From Rhodospirillales bacterium (GTDB lineage: Bacteria; Pseudomonadota; Alphaproteobacteria; Rhodospirillales; Magnetospirillaceae), in assembly GCA_030040955.1 (NCBI GenBank), contig JASHSH010000400.1:1-7003 (forward strand): a DNA stretch of 7,003 bases. Reading direction: 5' to 3'. The notes below the pieces were generated by a model. The model saw nothing but the letters and a program-made list of their open reading frames with translations, made no database searches and was not told where the DNA came from. Shown piece by piece: positions 1 to 7,003 of this stretch (its first letter is position 1; each line of letters begins with the position of its first letter). The position numbers and the translations under genes are program-made.

Positions 1-1
1 G

Positions 2-2110
<2,109 letters not shown>

Positions 2111-2125
2111 GCGGGTCGCGGCGCG

Positions 2126-2134
2126 GGAGGGGAG
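2126..2134 (+). promoter_or_regulatory. Shine-Dalgarno site of the formyltransferase-like gene
   Basis: GGAGG at 2126-2130, continued as GGAG at 2131-2134, lies 5 bases (from the first GGAGG) before the ATG at 2136. It fixes the start and shows independent translation initiation after acnA. No promoter or terminator is evident in the 25-base gap. Confidence 0.75.
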
Positions 2135-2135
2135 C

Positions 2136-2801
2136 ATGCTGCGCCGCATCCTGCTGCTGTGCGAGGAGGTCGAGCGCCCGTTCCTGACCGAGGGGCTGAC
2201 CGCGCATGGCAAGGATCTCGATGTCCTGCATCTGCCCGACGCCGCCGCGCTCCAGGCGGTGAAGCCCGCCCTGCTCGGCACCGCCCGGCTGATCGCCTTC
2301 TCCTCCGGGATCATCGTGCCGGCCGAGGCGCTCGATGCGCTGGGCCACGGCGCCTACAATTTCCACCCCGGCCCGCCCGACTATCCCGGCTGGATGCCGG
2401 CGGCCTTCGCCGCCTATGACGGGGTGCGCGAATTCGGCGCCACCGCGCATGCGATGAGCGCGAAGGTGGACGGCGGCGCCATCGTCGGCGTCAAGACCTT
2501 CGCCTGCGAGCCCGGCACCAGCCGCGCCGAGCTGGCGCGCGGCGCCTATCTCGCGCTGCTGGCCTTGTTCCGCGTGCTGGCGCCCGCGCTGGCCTCGCTG
2601 CCGACGCCGCTGCCGACCATCGACGCGAGCTGGGGTCCGCGCAAGACGACGCGCGCGCTGTTCGCCTCCTATTGCGACGTCCAGCCCGACATCGACCGCG
2701 CCGAGCTGGTGCGGCGGCTGCGCGGCTTCGGCGAGGGCGACGGACGCTCGCGGCCCACCGTGTGGCTGCACGGCGTGCCGTTCCGCTACGCGCCCGACTG
2801 A
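2136..2801 (+). CDS. Formyltransferase-fold family protein, substrate unknown
   Basis: This 221-residue protein has the catalytic signature of the formyl_trans_N fold, which uses 10-formyl-tetrahydrofolate as formyl donor. The usual Asn-His-Asp triad is present: Asn75 and His77 in YNFHPGPPDYPG, and Asp112 in AKVDGGAIVG, at the normal spacing. The N-terminal part (residues 1-60) reads as a Rossmann-like beta-alpha segment ending in LIAFSSGIIVP, and GATAHAM (101-107) is the strand before the Asp. Methionyl-tRNA formyltransferase (Fmt) is about 310 residues and has a C-terminal OB-like tRNA-binding domain. Here only about 100 residues follow the catalytic Asp, so a housekeeping Fmt is unlikely. 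The tail (about 170-221, with WGPRKTTRALF and WLHGVPFRY) may help recognise the substrate. Sugar-nucleotide or other small-molecule formyltransferases are alternatives, but no sugar-pathway neighbours are present. It follows acnA closely in the same direction and is probably its operon partner. The fold is confident, the reaction is not. Confidence 0.82.
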   Translation: MLRRILLLCEEVERPFLTEGLTAHGKDLDVLHLPDAAALQAVKPALLGTARLIAFSSGIIVPAEALDALGHGAYNFHPGPPDYPGWMPAAFAAYDGVREFGATAHAMSAKVDGGAIVGVKTFACEPGTSRAELARGAYLALLALFRVLAPALASLPTPLPTIDASWGPRKTTRALFASYCDVQPDIDRAELVRRLRGFGEGDGRSRPTVWLHGVPFRYAPD

Positions 2802-2900
2802 GCGTGCGTCCGGCCGGTATACAGTTCTTTCGCAGCGCACCCAAAGCTCGCCGAATGCTCGCGCGTTCCTATTGCGTTGCGGCACGCGCGCATCCTGTCC

Positions 2901-2929
2901 TTGTCTTGTATTATTTCGGCGAGTACATG
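2901..2929 (+). promoter_or_regulatory. Weak candidate promoter in the 2802-3030 gap
   Basis: The gap between the formyltransferase-like gene and the small gene is visibly AT-richer than its surroundings, especially about 2895-2990. TTGTCT (2901-2906) and TACATG (2924-2929) are separated by 17 bases, matching sigma-70 boxes at 4 and 3 of 6 positions. TATTAT at 2909-2914 is a better -10 but lacks a partner -35. A TCTTT/AAAGA inverted pair (2936-2940 and 2951-2955) lies just downstream. The small gene needs a promoter somewhere here, but this particular assignment is tentative. Confidence 0.28.
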
Positions 2930-3017
2930 AATTAGTCTTTGAAATTCCTGAAAGAGTCTTAGGAGAAGCTGAACTCCCATGCTATGCTCGGCGGTGGTGG
3001 AGTTGCGTCCGCAGCGA

Positions 3018-3025
3018 GGGGAGGA
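3018..3025 (+). promoter_or_regulatory. Shine-Dalgarno site of the 63-residue protein gene
   Basis: GGGGAGGA ends 5 bases before the ATG at 3031. The reading frame is open upstream to about 2872, so this strong site is what decides the start in favour of 3031. Confidence 0.75.
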
Positions 3026-3030
3026 CTCGC

Positions 3031-3222
3031 ATGACCAATTCAGCCTTTGCCGCAGCGGCCCTGGAATCCGGCCCCACCATGCCGGGCTCGATCTCCGAGC
3101 CGAGGCTGCGCGAGCTGATCGAAGATCCAATCATGCGCCATCTCATGGACAGCGACCGGATCGAGCGCGACCAGCTGATCTCGCTGCTGAGGGAGGCGCG
3201 CGCGCGTCTGTCCCGCCGCTAG
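3031..3222 (+). CDS. Small helical protein of unknown function, 63 residues
   Basis: I do not recognise this with certainty. The first 20 residues are Ala/Gly/Ser-rich and probably flexible. From Ile21 the protein reads as a compact helical unit: SEPRLRELIEDPIMRHLM, then DSDRIERDQLISLLREARARL, a helix-turn-helix-like pair of amphipathic helices ending in a basic tail (SRR). There is no signal peptide, membrane segment or cysteine. It resembles the many short, poorly described alphaproteobacterial proteins with an 'LRELxxDPxxxxLMxxDxxxRDxLxxLL' pattern, but I cannot name a family. The start at 3031 is supported by a consensus Shine-Dalgarno sequence; the natural length of the helical core and the strong ribosome site argue that it is real although short. 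It is preceded by a 229-base AT-richer gap, so it is probably its own transcription unit, and it converges on the HdfR-like regulator 13 bases beyond its stop. Confidence 0.7.
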   Translation: MTNSAFAAAALESGPTMPGSISEPRLRELIEDPIMRHLMDSDRIERDQLISLLREARARLSRR

Positions 3223-3231
3223 GCGCGGGAC
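3210..3231 (+). terminator. Hairpin at the convergent gene ends, possible terminator
   Basis: GTCCCGC (3210-3216) and GCGGGAC (3225-3231) form a perfect 7-base-pair stem around an 8-base loop that contains the TAG stop of the 63-residue protein gene. Downstream on the plus strand the sequence is only moderately T-rich (CTTAGTCTTCGTT), without a true T tract, so intrinsic termination would be weak. The convergent location supports a role at transcript ends. Confidence 0.35.
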
Positions 3232-3235
3232 CGAC

Positions 3236-4093
3236 TTAGTCTTCGTTGTCGAGCGCCGCGATGTGGCGCAGGCCGCGTACGGCCGTGAGCAGCCAATCGG
3301 CCTGCTCGTCCTCCGACGGAAATACGATAAAGGCGGAACGGCGGAAGGTGGGCGCCTCGGGCACCTGGTGCAGCGTGCCCGCCTGCAAATAGGGCCGCAC
3401 CACGCGCAACGGGAAATAGCCGAAACCGCCATTGGCCAGCACATGCTGGAGCCCGAGCGCGCCCAGGCTCACGGTGACCGCCGGCGCCGGCAGGTCGGGG
3501 AAGGACTGGGCGTGCGCGGCGCGGTATTCCGGACCCCAGTCGACGAAGACGTAGCGGTCGTCCCATTGCTGGAGCGTGCGCGGCGCGGAGGAGACCAGCA
3601 CCAGCTGCTCTTCCAGCAGCCGCTGGATGATCAGGCCCGGCCGGCTCTGCGGCGAATACATCAGCCCGATATCGATCAGCCCCTCGGCGAGCTGGCGCAT
3701 CAGCCCGTCCGCCATCTCGACCTCGACGCGCAGCGCGACATCGGGGATCGCCGCGCGCATCCACGGCACCCAGCGCAGCAGAAGCCGGTCCCACAGCGAG
3801 AACTGGCCGCCCACGGTGAGCACGGCGCGGAACCCGGGCGGCAGCGCCACCTCGTGGCGCGCCTGCTCCCACATGCGCACCAGGTTGGAGGCGTAGCGGC
3901 GGAACTGCTGGCCGGCCAAGGTCAACTCGGTGCCGGCCTTGCCGCGCTTGAACAGGCTGCGGCCGAGCTCGTCCTCGAGCCCCTTGATGCGCATGCTGAC
4001 GGTGGATTGGGTGACGGCGAGCCGCTCGGCGGCCTTGTTGAAATTGCCGGTCTCGGCGATCTCCAGGAAGGTGCGGGCGAGGTCGATATTCAT
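3236..4093 (-). CDS. LysR-type transcriptional regulator, HdfR-like
   Basis: This is a 285-residue DNA-binding regulator of normal LysR length. The N-terminal winged helix-turn-helix covers about residues 1-60: FLEIAETGNFNKAAERLAVTQSTVSMRIKGLEDELG is the canonical region (recognition helix around 27-40), followed by LFKRGKAGTELTLAGQQF. A linker helix (60-85) leads to the periplasmic-binding-protein-like effector domain (about 89-275). From memory, features such as SLWDRLLLRW (99-108) and VDWGPEYRAAHAQSF (184-198) resemble E. coli HdfR, a regulator of flhDC, more than the common CrgA/YafC group. This is similarity of type, not proof of the same target. The ATG at 4093 is the only reasonable start: no in-frame ATG or GTG occurs upstream before a stop. 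No good Shine-Dalgarno is visible; instead a 14-base palindrome abuts the start. The gene lies downstream of htpG, separated by 118 bases that hold a terminator and its own candidate promoter. There is no divergent partner gene, so its regulon cannot be read from context. Confidence 0.93.
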   Translation of the reverse strand: MNIDLARTFLEIAETGNFNKAAERLAVTQSTVSMRIKGLEDELGRSLFKRGKAGTELTLAGQQFRRYASNLVRMWEQARHEVALPPGFRAVLTVGGQFSLWDRLLLRWVPWMRAAIPDVALRVEVEMADGLMRQLAEGLIDIGLMYSPQSRPGLIIQRLLEEQLVLVSSAPRTLQQWDDRYVFVDWGPEYRAAHAQSFPDLPAPAVTVSLGALGLQHVLANGGFGYFPLRVVRPYLQAGTLHQVPEAPTFRRSAFIVFPSEDEQADWLLTAVRGLRHIAALDNED

Positions 4094-4107
4094 CGAACGT
4101 CCGTTCG
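4094..4107. repeat. Perfect inverted repeat touching the lysR start codon
   Basis: CGAACG-TC-CGTTCG has 6-base arms and a 2-base centre and ends at the base next to the ATG (4093, minus strand). It occupies the place where a ribosome binding site is expected. It could be an operator or, in RNA, a small structure affecting translation initiation; the 2-base loop would force opening of the central pairs in RNA. Confidence 0.5.
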
Positions 4108-4149
4108 GGCCGGCCGTCGCGGGGCCGGAATTCCTGCGGAAGGAACGGG

Positions 4150-4178
4150 TTTGTAGACCTCTGGCCGGGATACATCAA
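4150..4178 (-). promoter_or_regulatory. Candidate sigma-70 promoter of the HdfR-like lysR gene
   Basis: On the minus strand TTGATG (4178-4173) and TACAAA (4155-4150) are separated by exactly 17 bases. Each matches the sigma-70 consensus at 4 of 6 positions, including the most conserved TTGA and TA-AA bases. Transcription would begin near 4143, giving a leader of about 50 bases before the ATG at 4093. This would let the regulator be expressed separately from htpG. Confidence 0.5.
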
Positions 4179-4188
4179 GAATATTGAT
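4174..4188. promoter_or_regulatory. T-N11-A dyad, possible LysR-type binding site
   Basis: ATCAA (4174-4178) and TTGAT (4184-4188) are inverted arms around GAATA, and T4175 and A4187 give the T-N11-A spacing typical of LysR-family recognition sites. The dyad overlaps the -35 box of the candidate lysR promoter, a position suited to negative autoregulation. The arms are short, so a chance match is possible. Confidence 0.4.
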
Positions 4189-4205
4189 CACACCCGAAGG
4201 TGTGA
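4188..4205 (-). terminator. htpG terminator hairpin with UUCG loop
   Basis: On the minus strand TCACACC-TTCG-GGTGTGA follows the htpG stop codon after 6 bases. The 7-base-pair stem closes with C(UUCG)G, an exceptionally stable tetraloop common in terminators. Flanking ATATT (4181-4185) and AATAT (4208-4212) can add 5 pairs beyond a 2x2 mismatch. The downstream bases (TCAATATTCTT) are U-rich but broken, so termination may be partial. Confidence 0.65.
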
Positions 4206-4216
4206 CGAATATCACA
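4201..4216. promoter_or_regulatory. Perfect TGTGA-N6-TCACA palindrome (CRP-type consensus)
   Basis: TGTGA (4201-4205) and TCACA (4212-4216) around CGAATA match the E. coli CRP consensus arms exactly. The site overlaps the htpG stop codon and is centred about 65 bases upstream of the predicted lysR transcription start. Whether this organism has a regulator with that specificity cannot be seen here, and the arms also serve the terminator-region hairpins, so the match may be incidental. Confidence 0.35.
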
Positions 4217-6068
4217 CTCCGCGCTCGAGCATGGCGGCCAGGCGGCGGCCGAATCCGATCGGGTCGGGCAGGCTTTCGCCCTCGACCAGGCGGGCCTGGT
4301 CGAGCAGCAGATGGGCGGCCTCGGCCACCCGTTCCGGCGCCCCCTCGACCTGCCCGGCGAGGCGGCGGATGAGCTTGTGCTTGGGATTGACCTCGAGGAT
4401 GCGGGCGGTGCGCTCCCCCGCGCCGCCGCGATGTTGGCGCAGCAGCCGCTCGAGATGGATGCTCATCTCGCCGTCGGCGGCGACCAGGCAGACCGGGCTT
4501 TCGGTCAGCCGCTCGGACGCACGCACCTCCCTGACCTGCTCGCCGAGCGCCGTCTTGAACGCGGCGAGAAGGGGCGCGAGATCGGGCGCGGCCTCCGCCT
4601 CGCCGGATTCGGCCGCCGCGTCCGGCGCCTGGATCGCGGCGAGATCGCCGGCCGATTGCGCGGCCGAGCGGATCGGCTTGTCCTTGTAGGCGTCGACCGC
4701 GGCGGGCCAGAACTCGTCGATCGGGTCGGAGAGCAGCAGCACCTCGACCCCCTTGGCGGCGAAGCCTTCGAGCTGCGGGCTCGATTTCAGCGCCGCGCCT
4801 TCGTCGCCGGTGAGGTAGTAGATCGCCGCCTGCCCCTCCTTCATGCGCGCGACATAGTCGGCGAGCGCGACCGGCTTGTCCTGGGAGCTGCTGTCGAACC
4901 GGCAGAGATCGAGCAGCTCGTCGCGGCGTTCGAAATCCTCGTACAGCCCTTCCTTCAGCACGGCGCCGAAATTCGTCCAGAAGCGGAGATATTCCTCGGG
5001 CGCGTCGTCGGCCTTGCGCTTGAGATCGGCGAGCACGCGCTTGACCAGACCGGCGCGCATCTTGGCGATCACGGGGCTGGTTTGCAGCAGCTCGCGGCTG
5101 ACGTTGAGCGGCAGGTCCTGGCTGTCGACCACGCCGCGCAGGAAGCGCAGATAGGGCGGCAGGATGCCCTCGGCCGCGTCGGTGATGAACACGCGGCGCA
5201 CGCACAGCCGGACATGCTGGCGCCGGCCGGGATCGAACAGGTCGAACGGCCGGCTGGAGGGCACGAACAGCAGGCCGGTGTATTCGATCGCGCCCTCGGC
5301 CTGGTAATGGATGGTGAGCCAGGGATCGTCGAAGGCATGCGCGACGTGATGGTAGAATTCCTTGTACTGGTCGGGCGCGATCGCGGACTTGGGCCGGGTC
5401 CATAGCGCCGAGGCGGCGTTGATCGTCTCCTCCTTGCCGTCCGCGACGAGGACCACCGGCAGCGCGATATGGTCGGAATAGGTCTTGACGATGCCGCGCA
5501 GGCGGATGGGATCGAGATATTCGTCCTCGCCCGCGCGCAGATGCAGGATCACCCGCGTACCGGGCGCGGAGTCGGCCTCCTCGTCGATGACGAACTCGCC
5601 CTTGCCGTCGGACGACCAGCGCCAGCCATTGGCGTCGCCCGCCTTGCGCGCGATCACCTCGACCCGCTCGGCGACCATGAAGGCGGAATAGAAGCCGACG
5701 CCGAACTGGCCGATCAGCGCCACGTCCTTGCGCGCGTCGCCCGAAAGCTGGGCGAGGAAGGCGGCGGTGCCCGAGCGCGCGATGGTGCCGAGATTTTCGA
5801 TCAGCTCGTCGCGGTTCATGCCGATGCCGTTGTCGGCGACGGTGAGCGTGCGCGCCTCCTTGTCGGGGGAGAGCGTGACGCGGAATTCGCGGCCGCCCTC
5901 CAACAAATGCGGCTCGGTGAGCGCGGCGTAGCGCAGCCGGTCGCAGGCGTCGGAGGCGTTCGAGATCAGCTCGCGGAGAAAGATCTCCTTGTTGCTGTAG
6001 AGCGAGTTGACGACGATCTCCAGCAGCTTGGAGACCTCGGCTTGGAAATTGCGCTTCTCCGCCGCCAT
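4212..6068 (-). CDS. htpG: Molecular chaperone HtpG (bacterial Hsp90)
   Basis: HtpG is a cytosolic, homodimeric, ATP-dependent chaperone that helps remodel client proteins together with the DnaK system. The 618 residues compare with about 624 in E. coli. The N-terminal GHKL ATPase domain (about 1-215) has FLRELISNASDACDRLR with the catalytic Glu33 and metal-binding Asn37, the ATP-binding DNGIGM (79-84), and the lid and glycine loop GQFGVGFYSAF (120-130). The middle domain follows, with RVFITDAAEGILPPYLRFL (292-310) and LNVSRELLQ, whose Arg325 is the expected ATP-sensing arginine. The C-terminal part, from about 490, is the less conserved dimerisation domain and includes HKLIRRLAGQ. It is complete, with no frameshift. 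The ATG at 6068 gives the standard N-terminus; the ribosome site is only a GGGGG run 5 bases upstream. A sigma-32-type promoter lies just before it, and a UUCG-loop terminator follows. A LysR gene is 89 bases upstream and another downstream, all in the same direction. Confidence 0.97.
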   Translation of the reverse strand: MAAEKRNFQAEVSKLLEIVVNSLYSNKEIFLRELISNASDACDRLRYAALTEPHLLEGGREFRVTLSPDKEARTLTVADNGIGMNRDELIENLGTIARSGTAAFLAQLSGDARKDVALIGQFGVGFYSAFMVAERVEVIARKAGDANGWRWSSDGKGEFVIDEEADSAPGTRVILHLRAGEDEYLDPIRLRGIVKTYSDHIALPVVLVADGKEETINAASALWTRPKSAIAPDQYKEFYHHVAHAFDDPWLTIHYQAEGAIEYTGLLFVPSSRPFDLFDPGRRQHVRLCVRRVFITDAAEGILPPYLRFLRGVVDSQDLPLNVSRELLQTSPVIAKMRAGLVKRVLADLKRKADDAPEEYLRFWTNFGAVLKEGLYEDFERRDELLDLCRFDSSSQDKPVALADYVARMKEGQAAIYYLTGDEGAALKSSPQLEGFAAKGVEVLLLSDPIDEFWPAAVDAYKDKPIRSAAQSAGDLAAIQAPDAAAESGEAEAAPDLAPLLAAFKTALGEQVREVRASERLTESPVCLVAADGEMSIHLERLLRQHRGGAGERTARILEVNPKHKLIRRLAGQVEGAPERVAEAAHLLLDQARLVEGESLPDPIGFGRRLAAMLERGV

Positions 6069-6112
6069 GGTTGCCCCCGCGCCCCGTTTCTACCGCTTCG
6101 GATTCGGCGCAG

Positions 6113-6141
6113 ATATGAGGCAGGGATGGCACCCGCGCAAC
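6113..6141 (-). promoter_or_regulatory. Sigma-32 (RpoH) heat-shock promoter of htpG
   Basis: On the minus strand GTTGCGC (6141-6135), a 14-base spacer and CCTCATAT (6120-6113) fit the sigma-32 pattern CTTGAAA-N11-16-CCCCATNT. The -10 box matches at 7 of 8 positions; the -35 keeps the TTG core. The start of transcription would be near 6105, leaving a leader of about 37 bases. No CIRCE element (the HrcA operator) is present, in line with RpoH control. Confidence 0.7.
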
Positions 6142-6167
6142 CCCGGAAAGGGGGCGTTCAACCCCGG
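6139..6167. repeat. Direct repeat AACCCCGG, two copies 21 bases apart
   Basis: AACCCCGG occurs at 6139-6146 and 6160-6167. One copy overlaps the htpG -35 region and the other the final codons and stop of the upstream lysR gene. In GC-rich DNA an 8-base repeat has limited weight; two helical turns of spacing is the only notable point. Confidence 0.3.
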
Positions 6168-7003
6168 TGGCGCAGCGCCTCGACCAGCAGGGCGAAGGCG
6201 GGCGTGTTCCGCCGCCGGCTCGGATAATAGAGGTGATAGCCCGGATAGGGCGGACACCAGTCGGTCAATACGCTGACTAGCCGTCCCGCCGCCACATGGT
6301 CGCGCACCTGGTCCGCGGGCATGTAGGCGAGCCCGATGCCGGCCAGGGCCGCGTTCAAGCGCAGGGCGAGATTGTTGAACACGAGCTGGCCCTCGACATG
6401 GACCCTGGCCTCGCGCTTGCCGCGCTCGAACTCCCAGGCATAGAGGCCGCCATAGGTCGGCAGGCGAAGATTGATGCAATTGTGGCCCGCCAGGTCGCGC
6501 GGCGTGCGCGGCGGCGGATGGCGGGCGAAATATTCCGGCGAACCGACCACCGCCATGCGCAGGGCGGGACCGATCGGCACCGCGATCATGTCCTTGGCGA
6601 TCAGCTCGCCGGTGCGCACGCCCGCGTCGTAGCGTTCGGCGACGATGTCGGTCAGGCCGTAATCGACGATGATCTCGACATGGATGTCGGGATAGTCGGG
6701 CAGGAACCGCGCCACGCCCGGCCACAGGGCGGAGAGCGCCGCGTGTTCGCCGGCCGTGATGCGGATGGTGCCGGCGGGCTTGTCGCGCAGCTCGCTCAAG
6801 CCGGCCAGCTCCGCCTCGATCTCGTCGAGCCGGGGACCGACCCCGCGCAGCAGCCGCTCGCCCGCCTCGGTCGGCGCCACCTTGCGCGTGGTGCGGGCGA
6901 GCAGGCGGATGCCGAGCCGCTCCTCGAGGCCGCGGATGGTGTGACTCAGGGCAGACTGCGAAACGCCGAGACGCGCCGCCGCCCGGGTGAAACTGCCCTC
7001 GCG
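6158..7003 (-). CDS. LysR-type regulator, YafC/CrgA-like group (N-terminus off the right edge)
   Basis: The frame is open from the right edge to the TGA at 6160-6158, giving 281 visible residues; about 15-20 N-terminal residues should lie beyond base 7003 (family length about 300). The GTG at 6880 is internal, not the start, because the codons upstream encode a textbook LysR helix-turn-helix: GSFTRAAARLGVSQSALSHT (visible residues 3-22), then GLEERLGIRLLARTTRKV. After TEAGERLL comes a coiled linker and the effector-binding domain, beginning at about GTIRITAGEHAA (visible residues 78-89). YDAGVRTGE (125-133), MAVVGSPEYFARH (150-162) and HLYYPSRR (257-264) are typical of the large group with CrgA, YafC and DmlR. 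Such regulators often control a divergent gene, which here would be off the right edge. The gene precedes htpG by 89 bases on the same strand, but htpG has its own heat-shock promoter, so shared regulation is not implied. Confidence 0.93.
   Translation of the reverse strand, partial: REGSFTRAAARLGVSQSALSHTIRGLEERLGIRLLARTTRKVAPTEAGERLLRGVGPRLDEIEAELAGLSELRDKPAGTIRITAGEHAALSALWPGVARFLPDYPDIHVEIIVDYGLTDIVAERYDAGVRTGELIAKDMIAVPIGPALRMAVVGSPEYFARHPPPRTPRDLAGHNCINLRLPTYGGLYAWEFERGKREARVHVEGQLVFNNLALRLNAALAGIGLAYMPADQVRDHVAAGRLVSVLTDWCPPYPGYHLYYPSRRRNTPAFALLVEALRHRG

Noticed and set aside
2812..2819. CCGGCCGG palindrome just after the formyltransferase-like gene as a terminator
   Set aside because: Too short, no loop and no T tract; a common chance occurrence in GC-rich DNA.
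2872..3030. Upstream extension of the 63-residue protein in the same frame
   Set aside because: The added residues are compositionally unlike the core, lack a ribosome site, and fall in the AT-richer intergenic DNA; the ATG at 3031 has a consensus Shine-Dalgarno.
4179..4188. TTGAT near 4184 as half of an FNR/FixK box (TTGAT-N4-ATCAA)
   Set aside because: The arms are in the opposite order (ATCAA then TTGAT) with a 5-base centre, so it is not an FNR-type site.
4311..5405. 364-residue plus-strand frame antisense to htpG, and a similar one at 5469-6227
   Set aside because: No recognisable motifs, no convincing ribosome site, and length is explained by GC-rich codon use on the opposite strand.
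4090..6132. 680-residue open frame on the minus strand covering htpG
   Set aside because: It is an out-of-frame shadow of htpG; its translation is Arg/Ala/Gly-rich low-complexity sequence typical of GC-rich third-position bias, whereas the htpG frame has all Hsp90 motifs.
6158..6880. Reading the rightmost lysR as a 240-residue protein lacking the DNA-binding domain
   Set aside because: The frame stays open to the window edge and encodes a full helix-turn-helix, so the GTG at 6880 is internal and the gene is only cut by the window.

Overview
The window is GC-rich chromosomal DNA from a proteobacterium, most probably an alphaproteobacterium. This rests on the base composition, the AcnA and HtpG sequence character, the heat-shock-type promoter in front of htpG, and the many LysR-type regulators; the exact order cannot be fixed from the sequence. 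Every sizeable gene is intact or cut only by a window edge. I see no RNA genes, insertion sequences, CRISPR arrays or phage genes.

Left part, plus strand: the C-terminal four fifths of aconitase A (TCA cycle, cytoplasmic [4Fe-4S] enzyme), followed 25 bases later by a short formyltransferase-fold protein with its own good Shine-Dalgarno sequence. The two look co-transcribed. A 229-base, visibly AT-richer gap follows, and then a 63-residue helical protein of unknown function, also with a strong ribosome binding site.

Right part, minus strand, read from right to left: a LysR regulator of the YafC/CrgA-like group whose N-terminus lies beyond the right edge, then htpG (Hsp90 chaperone), then a second LysR regulator that resembles HdfR. 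The small plus-strand gene and this second regulator converge with 13 bases between their stop codons.

The non-coding DNA is more informative than the genes, which are ordinary. htpG is preceded by a near-consensus sigma-32 (RpoH) promoter. Its stop codon sits inside a cluster of three inverted half-sites that can form either a strong C(UUCG)G terminator hairpin or a competing hairpin containing the stop codon. The same cluster contains a perfect TGTGA-N6-TCACA palindrome. Just downstream lie a sigma-70-like promoter for the HdfR-like regulator, a T-N11-A dyad overlapping its -35 box, and a 14-base palindrome touching its start codon. I found no clearly novel multi-gene system; the most testable points are the htpG/lysR junction and the two small genes of unknown substrate or role.
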